Position numbers and translations under genes: made by a program
Part shown: piece after piece, positions 1 through 8,333 of the stretch
Layout of the letters: each line of letters opens with the position of its first letter
How positions within the stretch are numbered: position 1 is the stretch's first letter
Notes under the pieces: model-generated
Seen by the model: the letters and a program-made list of their open reading frames with translations, nothing else
What the model was told of the DNA's origin: nothing
The model's database searches: none
NCBI GenBank assembly: GCA_012841065.1
Contig: DUVI01000032.1
Span: forward strand, 1 to 64,000
Reading direction: 5' to 3'
DNA length: 64,000 nucleotides
Source of the DNA: Bacillota bacterium
GTDB taxonomy: Bacteria > Bacillota > Sulfobacillia > Fermentithermobacillales > Fermentithermobacillaceae

Positions 1-49
1 GACATCGCAACCGGGCATACAGGAAATATTAAGAAGGAGGAGGTGAACT

Positions 50-1171
50 ATGGCTGAACGGATCATGTTTCCGGAATTACTTCCGGATTCAACAATTGCA
101 GTACTTGGCGCAGGCAACGGCGGTCAAGCCATGGCAGGTTTCCTCGCACTTAGAGGTTTCGGGGTTAATCTATGGAACAGATCCGGAAACAAGATAAACT
201 TCCTCAACAAAATTGGGGGAATCGTCTTAGAGGGCCAGGTCACCGGGTTTGCAAAGCCAAATCTAATGACTTCACACATTGGCGAAGCGGTACGTGGAGC
301 CGCTTTGATTATGGTCACTGTACCGGCATCAGCCCACAGGGAAGTGGCCGCTCAAATGGCTCCTCATCTGTCAGACGGGCAAATCATAGTGCTGAATCCC
401 GGCCGGACCGGCGGTGCCCTTGAATTCAGGCAAGCACTGCTCGAAAACAACTGCAATTGTGATGTAACCATTGTCGAAGCGAGCACATTTATATATGCAG
501 CCAGGACCACAGCACAAGGCGTAGCTCACATCTACGGCATCAAGCACAGGGTGCCGGTAGCAGCTCTTCCGGCAACCAGAACCATGGAAACCCTGCGCGT
601 GCTGAGAAAAGCATATCCTCAGTTCATTCCGGCAGAAAGCGTGCTGTTTACAAGTTTTGATAATATCGGTGCTGTGTTCCACCCCTTGCCCGTTATCCTA
701 AACGCCGGAAGGATAGAGGATAAGCTGACGTATGAACATTACAGGGACGGGATTACGCCGTCAGTAGCGAGAGCATTGGACGCGCTGGACAGGGAAAGAA
801 TTGCCATAGCCGAAGCTTTCGGTGTGCGGACACGCTCAACTTTGGAGTGGATGTATCACACTTACGGGGTTAAAGCAAAATCGTTATACGAAGCCGTGCG
901 TCAGAATCCCGGGTATGCAGGAATTGCCGCACCTAGCAGCCTAAATCACAGGTACATCTTTGAAGACGTTCCATTTGGCCTGGTCCCCTTGGCGTCGCTT
1001 GCCAAACTAGCCGGTGTGGAAGTGCCTGTGATCGAATCCACTATATCTCTTGCAAATGCCCTTCACGGTGTTGACTACCGGGCAGAGGGCAGGTGTGCTG
1101 AAACCATGGGGATTTCCGGAATGGATGTGGAGGCCATCGCTAAGCTGGTATTAGGGGGAGATAGTCAATGA
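50..1171 (+). CDS. NAD(P)-dependent opine (octopine/nopaline) dehydrogenase family protein
   Basis: A 373-residue cytosolic protein. The N-terminal Rossmann fold has GAGNGG at residues 20-25, followed by the all-helical C-terminal domain of the octopine/nopaline dehydrogenase family. Family members reductively condense an amino acid with a 2-oxo acid or run the reverse oxidation; the substrate here cannot be read from sequence. The ATG follows a strong AAGGAGGAGGTG site. The stop codon overlaps the ATG of the next gene (ATGA, 1168-1171), so the two are translationally coupled. That partner is a B12-binding protein, which points to a shared amino-acid pathway rather than opine synthesis for its own sake (inference). 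Length and domain order are normal for the family. Confidence 0.85.
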   Translation: MAERIMFPELLPDSTIAVLGAGNGGQAMAGFLALRGFGVNLWNRSGNKINFLNKIGGIVLEGQVTGFAKPNLMTSHIGEAVRGAALIMVTVPASAHREVAAQMAPHLSDGQIIVLNPGRTGGALEFRQALLENNCNCDVTIVEASTFIYAARTTAQGVAHIYGIKHRVPVAALPATRTMETLRVLRKAYPQFIPAESVLFTSFDNIGAVFHPLPVILNAGRIEDKLTYEHYRDGITPSVARALDALDRERIAIAEAFGVRTRSTLEWMYHTYGVKAKSLYEAVRQNPGYAGIAAPSSLNHRYIFEDVPFGLVPLASLAKLAGVEVPVIESTISLANALHGVDYRAEGRCAETMGISGMDVEAIAKLVLGGDSQ

Positions 1172-2931
1172 CTAAATCCAACAAGGATAAGCTAATCGCC
1201 GGAGTGTCGATCGGAGATTGCGTGCACGTGGCGGGCATACTCAATTTCCTTAAACTCGCCGAATCAACGGGATACCGGACAGTGTTCATCGGAGCTGCCA
1301 AATCCCCCGAAGAGATCGCTGATTGGGCAGAAGCTAACCGGCCCGACGTGCTTGCCATAGGGTACCGTCTTGATCCAAGCGCAGCCGGGCGGCTGCTAGA
1401 GCGGCTCAAGCAAGCTCTGGCTCAAGCAGGGCCTCACCCGGCCCCTAAGCTGGTGTTTGGCGGCACTCCCCCTATTGCCGAAGTGGCCAAGGCGTCAGGC
1501 CTTTTTGAAAGGGCATTTTCAGGGATCGAAGATATAAGCGAAATAGTGGGATACCTCAAAGGGGAAGCAACCTCATCCGGTGAGACAAGATTTCCCGATA
1601 ACCTGGTTGACAGAATTCAGTGGAAAGCCCCCTACCCCCTCCTCCGACATCATTTCGGGTTGCCGTCGGTAGAAGCAACCAGAGCGGGTATTGAGGAGAT
1701 CGCAGATGCACAGGTGCTTGACGTGATTTCCATCGGGCCTGACCAGAACGCCCAGGAAAATTTCTTCCACCCCGAAAACATGGACACCGACCAGGCAGGC
1801 GCAGGAGGAGTGCCTGTCAGGAGCCCCGGTGACTTCGAGTTGTTGTACGCAGCGTCCCGTCGCGGTAATTACCCACTCATGCGATGCTACAGCGGCACCA
1901 GAGATGTGATCCGGTTTGGAGAGATGCTGCTAAATACCATAAACAACGCGTGGACTGCTATCCCCCTTTGCTGGTACAACGTACTCGACAGGCGGGGCCC
2001 CCGGGAAGTGGAACAATCTATGGCAGAAGCCCAGGCGGCGATTGCATGGCACGCCGGTAAAGGGGTCCCGGTTGAAGTCAACGAAGCCCATCACTGGAGC
2101 CTCCGGGATGCACCTGACGTTGTAGCAGTGGCCGCTGCATATTTGGGTGCGCTTAACGCGAAGTACTTAGGCGTCAAGGATTACGTGGCTCAATACATGT
2201 TTAACACACCTCCGGCAACCACAGCAGCTATGGATCTAGGCAAGATGCTGGCCAAGCTGGAACTGATTGAGTCCTTGGCTGACGGAGATTTCAGGGTATG
2301 GCGCCAGGTGAGAGCCGGGCTTGCCAGTTTCCCGGCTGACCAGGACATGGCAAAAGGGCACTTGGCAGCTTCGACCTTGATAAGCATGAACCTCAAACCC
2401 CACATAGTGCACGTTGTGGGTTTTTGCGAAGGAGACCACGCTGCGACTCCCGGAGACATAATAGAAAGCTGCAAGATCGTCCAAGGGGCAATCAGGAACT
2501 GCCTCGAAGGAATGCCTGATATGACTTTGTCCGGGGAAGTTCAGGAGAGAAAAAACCTGCTTATAGAAGAAGCTAAGATCCTGCTAAGGGGAATCGCAGA
2601 GTTGGCAGAAATCGTGCCAGAACTGCGCCAACCGGCTGAGCTGGACGATGGGGCTTCAGTTCCCGCGTCTCAACTGCCATCCAAGCGGCCGTCAATCCTT
2701 GACGACGCGGCCAAGGCGCTCACAAATCCGAGAGTACTGTCCTACGCCATCAAAACAGGGTTACTTGATGCACCTCACCTAATGGGAAATCCCGCAGCAT
2801 GCGGCAGGATCCGCACTGCCATGGTCAATGGAGCCTGCGTGACTGTTGATCCTGAATCAGGAGAAGTTTTGCCTGAACGTGAACGCGTTAAGAGAATTTT
2901 GAGCAGTTTGAGAAAATCAAGAGGAAACTGA
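1168..2931 (+). CDS. Cobalamin-binding-domain protein with mutase-like barrel
   Basis: 587 residues. The first ~140 residues look like a B12-binding flavodoxin-like fold (IGDCVHVAG near residues 15-23, then a GYRTVFIGA strand). The next ~330 residues resemble the TIM-barrel part of B12-dependent amino-acid mutases such as glutamate mutase E. The C-terminal ~110 residues are unassigned. The usual base-off motif DxHxxG appears as DxxHxxG (D17, H20, G23), so cobalamin binding is likely but not certain. Overlap with the upstream dehydrogenase makes a two-gene unit that may isomerise and then oxidise an amino acid; this is inference. A methyltransferase-like role is an alternative. Confidence 0.65.
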   Translation: MTKSNKDKLIAGVSIGDCVHVAGILNFLKLAESTGYRTVFIGAAKSPEEIADWAEANRPDVLAIGYRLDPSAAGRLLERLKQALAQAGPHPAPKLVFGGTPPIAEVAKASGLFERAFSGIEDISEIVGYLKGEATSSGETRFPDNLVDRIQWKAPYPLLRHHFGLPSVEATRAGIEEIADAQVLDVISIGPDQNAQENFFHPENMDTDQAGAGGVPVRSPGDFELLYAASRRGNYPLMRCYSGTRDVIRFGEMLLNTINNAWTAIPLCWYNVLDRRGPREVEQSMAEAQAAIAWHAGKGVPVEVNEAHHWSLRDAPDVVAVAAAYLGALNAKYLGVKDYVAQYMFNTPPATTAAMDLGKMLAKLELIESLADGDFRVWRQVRAGLASFPADQDMAKGHLAASTLISMNLKPHIVHVVGFCEGDHAATPGDIIESCKIVQGAIRNCLEGMPDMTLSGEVQERKNLLIEEAKILLRGIAELAEIVPELRQPAELDDGASVPASQLPSKRPSILDDAAKALTNPRVLSYAIKTGLLDAPHLMGNPAACGRIRTAMVNGACVTVDPESGEVLPERERVKRILSSLRKSRGN

Positions 2932-3098
2932 AACGCATTGCAAGGAGGACTTTTGAACTACTGTGTGGAATAATATAGCAATCGTCTAGAAGAACTGATA
3001 AGGCAATAAGGCAAAAACTGGTTTGAGCGTCCAAAATGTTGATTACATGAGACCAAGGCCTGTGTGGTACACCAGGCGCTTCAACAACCCCTGTGCTT

Positions 3099-3133
3099 GG
3101 CTGAATGGTACACCACCGGTGTGCTATTCAGCC
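3099..3133 (-). terminator. Hairpin overlapping the end of the PHP gene
   Basis: GGCTGAAT pairs with ATTCAGCC around an inner ACACC/GGTGT stem. The left arm includes the stop codon of the PHP-domain gene read on the minus strand. No clear U-tract follows, so it may act as an mRNA 3' stabiliser rather than a classical terminator. Confidence 0.5.
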
Positions 3134-3978
3134 TTGGTTTTGGGCTTCTTCGCATTACCCTGTTCACCCAAGGCGTTCTCAAGCCAAAGCCCTACAGGCC
3201 CCAGCGACGCCAGTATGAGTTTCAGCACGAGGTAGGGCATCCGGCAGTACGTCTTCCGCTTGCGGGCTTTGACAATTTCAGTGAGGGGAACTACCGCCCG
3301 CTGGGTCTCCCTGCCAAAATACTCAACCCGGCCTTCCAAGATCGCTGCCCTGACCAGACTATGGCATTCCCTGAGGCAGACGTCTTCTTTTGAAACTCCC
3401 CTCAAATCTATCCGGGTATAAGCCCTCCCTATCTCCCAAGGCAAGTGAGCATCGCTGCCGCCAAGGGCAGGAATGTCATACTCCTTTGCGCACTGTGCGG
3501 CATGGGCGTTTGCGTCCGGGTTGGTCCGGGTGCCGGCCCGGGAGTTGAACCCTTCAATAGCGTCGACTTTAACAGGCCCCTCAAATACATGGGCCGGAAG
3601 AGACAGCCTGGACTGAAAGGGATGCGCAAGCACTGCAATGCCGCCCTGGGCGTGTATAGCTTGGACAACTTCGCCTAACGGAAGCGTGGGACTAAGTGTA
3701 TAGCCCTTGGGCTTCCGGCCTTGTACGTCGATTTCCTCAGAAAGAAACAACCCCACCACGTGGCCATACTCCGTTGAATACTCGGCCCCGGGTATGACGA
3801 TGAAATCAGGATCGGCATTGATCTCAAGCGCAGCCAGGCCACCTTGAACGGTATTATGATCGGCGATCGCCACACCGTCCAATCCCCTTTGCTTCGCCAA
3901 CCTGATGATCTCACCTGGGGTTACTCGCGAATCAGGCGAAAAACTTGAATGAATGTGGAGATCCAAGTTTACCTTCAA
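3124..3978 (-). CDS. PHP-domain metal-dependent phosphoesterase
   Basis: 284 residues with the full set of PHP-domain motifs. HIHSSFSPDS lies at residues 8-17, DHNTVQGG near residue 41, then GAEYSTEYGHVVG, AHPFQSR and GGSDAHLPWEIG near residue 174. These histidines, aspartates and glutamate form the metal cluster of PHP phosphoesterases, related to the PHP domains of DNA polymerase III alpha and histidinol phosphatase. The substrate is not predictable; known relatives act on 3',5'-nucleotide phosphates or sugar phosphates. The start ATG follows a GGTGGTCTC purine-poor leader, so the start is reasonable but not decisive. The gene stands alone, transcribed away from the DnaA-box region. Confidence 0.85.
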   Translation of the reverse strand: MKVNLDLHIHSSFSPDSRVTPGEIIRLAKQRGLDGVAIADHNTVQGGLAALEINADPDFIVIPGAEYSTEYGHVVGLFLSEEIDVQGRKPKGYTLSPTLPLGEVVQAIHAQGGIAVLAHPFQSRLSLPAHVFEGPVKVDAIEGFNSRAGTRTNPDANAHAAQCAKEYDIPALGGSDAHLPWEIGRAYTRIDLRGVSKEDVCLRECHSLVRAAILEGRVEYFGRETQRAVVPLTEIVKARKRKTYCRMPYLVLKLILASLGPVGLWLENALGEQGNAKKPKTKAE

Positions 3979-4102
3979 GAGACCACCTCGTTACTGCGTA
4001 AGTATGGCAACCTCTGTACTGTAGTTCAATCAGTATTCTTATGTTGAGGATACTCCAGCCCCATGCTTACTGCAAGCACACTACTCACCGCGTATGAAGG
4101 CG

Positions 4103-4341
4103 TTGTCCACAACTTATCCACAGCCCTTCAACACGATACTCACATATTGTTCACACCATGTCCACAGCAGCCGCACTTGCCGCAGGCTGCAAGCCCAATC
4201 GCGCAAATAGCGCCTACGCTGGGCTTTTACCTTGCAAAAACAAGTGCTCCCAGTCGCCCGTGGTTGGATCTACCTAAACTTCTCAGTCGATACAGGGCTG
4301 GATTCATACACTCATGGAAAATTATCCACAGGCAATTCACA
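4103..4341 (+). promoter_or_regulatory. Cluster of paired DnaA boxes
   Basis: Two perfect DnaA boxes TTATCCACA lie at 4114-4122 and 4322-4330. Related 9-mers are TTGTCCACA 4103-4111, TTGTTCACA 4147-4155, ATGTCCACA 4158-4166 and the weaker CAATTCACA 4333-4341. All point the same way and fall into three pairs with exactly 11 bp from start to start (a 2-bp gap). Same-direction boxes with 2-bp gaps are known from DnaA-oligomer arrays in replication origins. No dnaA, dnaN or other origin gene is nearby and no AT-rich unwinding element stands out. A DnaA-titration or reactivation site, or DnaA-regulated expression, is therefore more likely than the main oriC (inference). Confidence 0.6.
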
Positions 4342-4496
4342 GGGCGAGGTAACTCTGGGGTTCTCCTGGAAAAGGCCCATACATGAACAAACAATACCCC
4401 GTTTCATGGGGCAAATCGTTTCCACGACCACCCTCAGGGAAAGGAACATGGACTTCTGGCATAGAATATAACCTACAGGAAAGGAGGTGGTGCCGG

Positions 4497-4556
4497 GTGA
4501 GTAGTAGACACGTGCTGCTCGGCGCCTCTAATCCCAGCGGAAGGTCCGCCGGGTAG
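4497..4556 (+). CDS. 19-residue micro-ORF with very strong ribosome binding site
   Basis: A GTG start follows AAAGGAGGTGGT (4479-4490), almost fully complementary to the 3' end of 16S rRNA. The ORF encodes MSSRHVLLGASNPSGRSAG and stops at TAG, 9 bp before an intrinsic terminator. Its DNA also folds: GGTGCCGGGT (4488-4497) pairs fully, with wobbles, with GCTCGGCGCC (4517-4526). A second imperfect hairpin covers CCC-A-GCGG/CCGC-C-GGG further on. The unit could be a translated micro-protein, a leader peptide, or a structured small RNA with an embedded ORF. No downstream gene on this strand is close enough to be attenuated: the next gene is the minus-strand Nudix gene. I do not recognise the peptide. 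Confidence 0.4.
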   Translation: MSSRHVLLGASNPSGRSAG

Positions 4557-4565
4557 CGCCAACGT

Positions 4566-4591
4566 CCCCGGGGAGCAATCCCCGGGGTTTT
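4566..4591 (+). terminator. Intrinsic terminator of the micro-ORF unit
   Basis: CCCCGGGG, loop AGCAAT, CCCCGGGG, then TTTTG. The 8-bp all-GC stem directly followed by Ts is a textbook Rho-independent terminator. It lies just after the 19-codon ORF and defines a short transcript on this strand. Confidence 0.85.
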
Positions 4592-4616
4592 GTCATTCAT
4601 AAGCCCGATAAGCAGG

Positions 4617-5165
4617 TCATTGCCGCCCTGCAAGATTTTGAGTCGCGTATGACGCCGCCAGAATTACCCCCAGGGTGCTCTTGGCGTCTTCAAAAATGGG
4701 CTTGCCGCCGCTGATCATTTCATAAACATCATCAAATGGCAGCCGCAGGAGTTCTATGCGCTCTTCATCGCCCTCAAGAGGTGCAGGCCTGAGTTGTCGT
4801 GCCAGAAATATGGTCATCTTCTCGGTGGAATAGCCTATAGCAGGCCAGTAAGTATGCATGGGAATGAGTACATCACAGTCATATCCCGTCTCTTCCCTGA
4901 GTTCCCGCCTGGCTGCTTGCTCAGGGGTTTCCCCAGGATCAATCACTCCTGCAGGTATTTCCACAGTGTACTTGCCGGTTGCGTATCTGTATTGCCTAAC
5001 AAGAAGGATGTTGTGGTTCTCATCTATAGCTACAACGGATACAGTATCCGGCCTTTCAATAATCTCCCTTGTAGTCTGCTTACCCTCCCCTGTCAACACA
5101 GTATCTACTCTGACAGACAATATGCGACCGCTAAAAACGGTTTGCTTGGATACCGGTGTCTCCAA
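4617..5165 (-). CDS. Nudix hydrolase, ADP-ribose pyrophosphatase type
   Basis: A 182-residue protein carrying a perfect Nudix box (GVIDPGE, then RELREETGY) about one-third of the way in, preceded by the strand VRQYRYATGKYTVEIPAG typical of the NudF/ADP-ribose pyrophosphatase group. These enzymes cleave ADP-ribose and related nucleoside diphosphate sugars to AMP plus sugar phosphate with Mg2+. I place the start at the TTG at 5165 because GGAGGGGG lies 9 nt upstream; an in-frame ATG at 5189 has no such site. Single gene, minus strand. Confidence 0.88.
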   Translation of the reverse strand: METPVSKQTVFSGRILSVRVDTVLTGEGKQTTREIIERPDTVSVVAIDENHNILLVRQYRYATGKYTVEIPAGVIDPGETPEQAARRELREETGYDCDVLIPMHTYWPAIGYSTEKMTIFLARQLRPAPLEGDEERIELLRLPFDDVYEMISGGKPIFEDAKSTLGVILAASYATQNLAGRQ

Positions 5166-5463
5166 CTGAGTTGACCCCCTCCCGCCCATTTTGACTGAAC
5201 AGGCAACACTCTGGCTAAACTTAACATACCACCGGCGGCTCCCTTAATCAAAGGCAAGTTATCGTCTGCCCAGTTTGCAAGCAAAGCATTGACCTAGGTA
5301 CGCAACTCAGTTTTTGTGGCCCTGCAGGGAGTGGTTTGAAGGTAACTTAACCCAATGCGTAGAAGAATCCCTAACAACTTCCTGTCACGTTCTGGCTATG
5401 TGCTAGTACAAACGCCAATCAATTTGTTTAGAGCATATTATATATACTCAAGGAGGGGTATGT

Positions 5464-6843
5464 TTGTACAATTTGAACCTGTATGACTACACGAAGCTGT
5501 TTTCAGGCTACTCTGAACTAAGAGCTCAAGAAAACAGGGTCGTAAGTATTGTTTTCGTCAAAGGAAACAATACAGTTAACTCTCGTTCGGCAACCAGCGG
5601 GATATCAGCAAGGGTCTACAAGAACGGTTCGTGGGGATTCGCATCTAATCCCGAAATCAGTGAAGCCGCGGCCAAAGCAGTAATACAGGCGGCAACGGAA
5701 AATGCAGTATTCCTCGACTCAAAGGAACTAAAGGGAAAAGGCCCGCTACCCAAGTCGCCCGTCAAGAGCGAAAACGATTTTTCCACTAAGAAACCACGCC
5801 TGGGGCAAAGGGAACTGGTTGAGTTCATAAGACAACTTGATGACCATATAGCCCGCAAGTACCCAGACCTGGCCAGCAGGACTGTGTCACTTAGCTGCCT
5901 GGACATGGAAAAGACACTTATCACGTCAGACGGGTCCTACTCCCATTCACTGGTGCCCAGGACCACCGTTGGCATAGCGCTGTCGTTCATCAAGGACGGC
6001 GAACCTGTGGAATTTGCCAGGCCATATGGCGGACTAGGACACTTTGAAGACTTGTTCACTTCACCGGAAGATCTGTTCAACGAAATCGAAGAGCAGTATC
6101 ATCACCTGATGAAAAAGAGCGAAGGGGTATTCGCAGACGCCGGCCTCAAGACGTGTGTGCTCGCCGCCGAACTTGCGGGTATCCTAGCACATGAAGCTAT
6201 AGGCCATACCACAGAAGCGGACATGGTGATCAGTGGGTCAGTAGCCCAGGGCAAAATCGGCCGGCAAGTAGCCAGCCCTCTTGTGACCTTGGTAGACTTC
6301 GCCCACTCCTACAACGGGCAAGTATGTCCGGTACCTGTGTACGTTGATGATGAGGGCACTGAAGCCAAAGATGCGGTGCTTATTGAAGACGGCATCCTCA
6401 AGGGGTATATGCACAACAAGGAAAGCGCCAGGTATTTCAGCGTAGAGCCCACCGGCAACGCCCGGGCTTACCAGTTCTCAGATGAACCCCTCATACGCAT
6501 GAGGAACACGGCAATCCTGCCTGGGACTGACAAACTGGAGGACATGATAGCGTCAATCGACGACGGGTACTACTTGATCCAGCCAAGCGACGGCCAAGCT
6601 GATGTAACCAGCGAATTCATGTTCGGGATTACTCTGGGCTACGAGATCAAAAACGGCAAGATCGGCAAGGCTATCAAGGACACCACTATTTCAGGTGTGG
6701 CTTTTGACATGCTCCAAACCGTGACCATGGCTTCTCCAGACATGAAGTGGCACAATTCCGGGATGTGCGGCAAGAAACAGGGCATACCTGTAGGGATGGG
6801 CGGACCGGCCATCAAGTGCAAGATCAACATAGGAGGTAGGTAA
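5464..6843 (+). CDS. tldD: TldD family metalloprotease subunit (pair 1)
   Basis: 459 residues, with the catalytic HExxxH motif as HEAIGHTTEAD near residue 244. That motif marks the zinc-bearing TldD subunit of the TldD/TldE heterodimer. The family trims unfolded or leader peptides inside the cell, including microcin B17 maturation and CcdA antitoxin turnover in E. coli. The start is TTG with AAGGAGGGG five bases upstream. One base separates the stop from the next start, so both subunits are made from one message. This copy is the most divergent of three TldD homologues here; the sequence after the HExxxH helix differs from pairs 2 and 3. Confidence 0.85.
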   Translation: MYNLNLYDYTKLFSGYSELRAQENRVVSIVFVKGNNTVNSRSATSGISARVYKNGSWGFASNPEISEAAAKAVIQAATENAVFLDSKELKGKGPLPKSPVKSENDFSTKKPRLGQRELVEFIRQLDDHIARKYPDLASRTVSLSCLDMEKTLITSDGSYSHSLVPRTTVGIALSFIKDGEPVEFARPYGGLGHFEDLFTSPEDLFNEIEEQYHHLMKKSEGVFADAGLKTCVLAAELAGILAHEAIGHTTEADMVISGSVAQGKIGRQVASPLVTLVDFAHSYNGQVCPVPVYVDDEGTEAKDAVLIEDGILKGYMHNKESARYFSVEPTGNARAYQFSDEPLIRMRNTAILPGTDKLEDMIASIDDGYYLIQPSDGQADVTSEFMFGITLGYEIKNGKIGKAIKDTTISGVAFDMLQTVTMASPDMKWHNSGMCGKKQGIPVGMGGPAIKCKINIGGR

Positions 6844-6844
6844 A

Positions 6845-8140
6845 TTGGCCAATCTGAGACAGGTTGCAAAACACGGACTGAATGCGCTGCTAAAGGCCGG
6901 TGCAGACAAAGCGCAATGCGTTGCCACTTTTGTTGATAAGCATGAAATGAACGTGGAACTGGGCGAATTCTCCTTGTTGAGGACCACGTTTGACACCAAT
7001 ATAAGGCTGACTGCGATAAAAGCTAACCGGAGGGGCTCGACCAACATCAACAAGTCAGACGAAGAGTCTATAGACAAGGCGGCCGGCGAAGTGCTTGCCA
7101 TAGCAACTGCATCTGCCCCCGATGAAGCGTTTGATATCGCCGAGACCCAGCCTCCTGCTGAGTTTTCTTCGGGAAGCGACTCACCTGACCTGGACAAGAT
7201 GTACTCCAGCATGAAGCAGCTGATCCATCAAGTGAGGGATAGGTACCCCAAGCTGGTACTTATGCAAGTGATCGTTGATTTCACCCGATCCAGAAGCTGC
7301 TTTGTTAACTCAAATGACGTGGATTTTGTCACAAACAAGGGCGTGTACAACTGCAGTTTTCTATTCTCATCCAAAGACGAAGACAAGGTGTCGTCCTTCA
7401 ACTATACAGGTTTCTCCCTCAGGGAGCTTGAAAAGCACTTGCTCGAATGCGGTTCCCTGGATATCCTGCTTAGACAATCCGTGGAGCAAATCGTCACCAG
7501 GCCATTGGAGGGCAAGTTCGTGGGTGACGTGATCATCACTCCCGATTGCATGGGCGATATCCTGTTCTTCATTACAAGAGCTCTGAGCGACGGGCCCATG
7601 ATATCAGGCACCAGCATCTATAAAGGCAAGCTGGGCCTGCAGATCGCCAGCCCGATGTTCACCTTGCACTCCCGGCCTGTATCAGACGAAATATGCGACG
7701 GGTACTTCGTGACTTCAGACGGGTACGCCGCCGAGAACAGCACCATCATTGAGTCCGGTGTGCTCAAGACTTACCTGCTCAGCCTGTACGGTTCGAGGAA
7801 AACAGGCTTTGACAGGGCAGTCAACACGGGCGGGGCATTTGTGGTTGACCCGGGCGACACCCAGCTTGATGACATGATTAAGTCTGTGGAAAAAGGGATC
7901 CTGCTTGCCAGGTTCTCAGGTGGTTATCCCAGCGACAACGGTGATTTCTCAGGAGTGGCAAAGAACAGCTATCTCATTGAAAACGGCGAGATCAAGTATC
8001 CCATAAGCGAGTCTATGGTAGCAGGCAACTTCGCGGAAATGCTCAAGAACATAAAAGCGATATCCAGGGAAAGGATAGACTACGGGTTTTCTATCCTGCC
8101 GTGGGTGCAAGTGTCCGGGATTACTGTATCGGGCAAATAA
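6845..8140 (+). CDS. pmbA: PmbA/TldE family subunit (pair 1)
   Basis: 431 residues of the PmbA/TldE fold without HExxxH, as expected for the non-catalytic partner that closes the substrate channel of the TldD/TldE protease. The start is TTG, preceded by ATAGGAGGTAGG, part of which lies inside the end of tldD. Conserved family stretches such as the repeated GYASENS-like and GGAFVVDPG segments are visible. Shares an operon with the TldD homologue just upstream and ends before a clear terminator hairpin. Divergent from the other two PmbA copies in this window. Confidence 0.78.
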   Translation: MANLRQVAKHGLNALLKAGADKAQCVATFVDKHEMNVELGEFSLLRTTFDTNIRLTAIKANRRGSTNINKSDEESIDKAAGEVLAIATASAPDEAFDIAETQPPAEFSSGSDSPDLDKMYSSMKQLIHQVRDRYPKLVLMQVIVDFTRSRSCFVNSNDVDFVTNKGVYNCSFLFSSKDEDKVSSFNYTGFSLRELEKHLLECGSLDILLRQSVEQIVTRPLEGKFVGDVIITPDCMGDILFFITRALSDGPMISGTSIYKGKLGLQIASPMFTLHSRPVSDEICDGYFVTSDGYAAENSTIIESGVLKTYLLSLYGSRKTGFDRAVNTGGAFVVDPGDTQLDDMIKSVEKGILLARFSGGYPSDNGDFSGVAKNSYLIENGEIKYPISESMVAGNFAEMLKNIKAISRERIDYGFSILPWVQVSGITVSGK

Positions 8141-8160
8141 CCTATACCAGGCTCGATGTT

Positions 8161-8226
8161 GAGCCAGCCTGCCGGAATGAGACATAAGGGTTTGTACCCA
8201 TGAACCGGACGGCTGGCTCTTGTTTG
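8161..8226 (+). terminator. Long-loop terminator after TldD/PmbA pair 1
   Basis: GAGCCAGCC (8161-8169) pairs perfectly with GGCTGGCTC (8211-8219), followed by TTGTTT. A small GGGT/ACCC hairpin sits in the loop. It separates the protease pair from dapB. Confidence 0.6.
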
Positions 8227-8333
8227 CCGGGAGACAGGAAACCCTGCGTAGCACATGGATGTGTAGTATACTGAGACGGAATCGTCATTGAAACCATTAC
8301 CACGGAATACATACTCACCGGAGGTGGAGCATT

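Noticed and set aside
3065-3115. TGGTACACCA copies at 3065 and 3106 as relatives of the 53-bp unit
   Set aside because: They are not palindromic and the spacing is 41 bp. The second copy is explained by the hairpin at the end of the PHP gene.
4103-4341. Main chromosomal origin oriC
   Set aside because: The DnaA boxes are convincing, but dnaA, dnaN, rpmH, gidA-type neighbours and an AT-rich unwinding region are absent.
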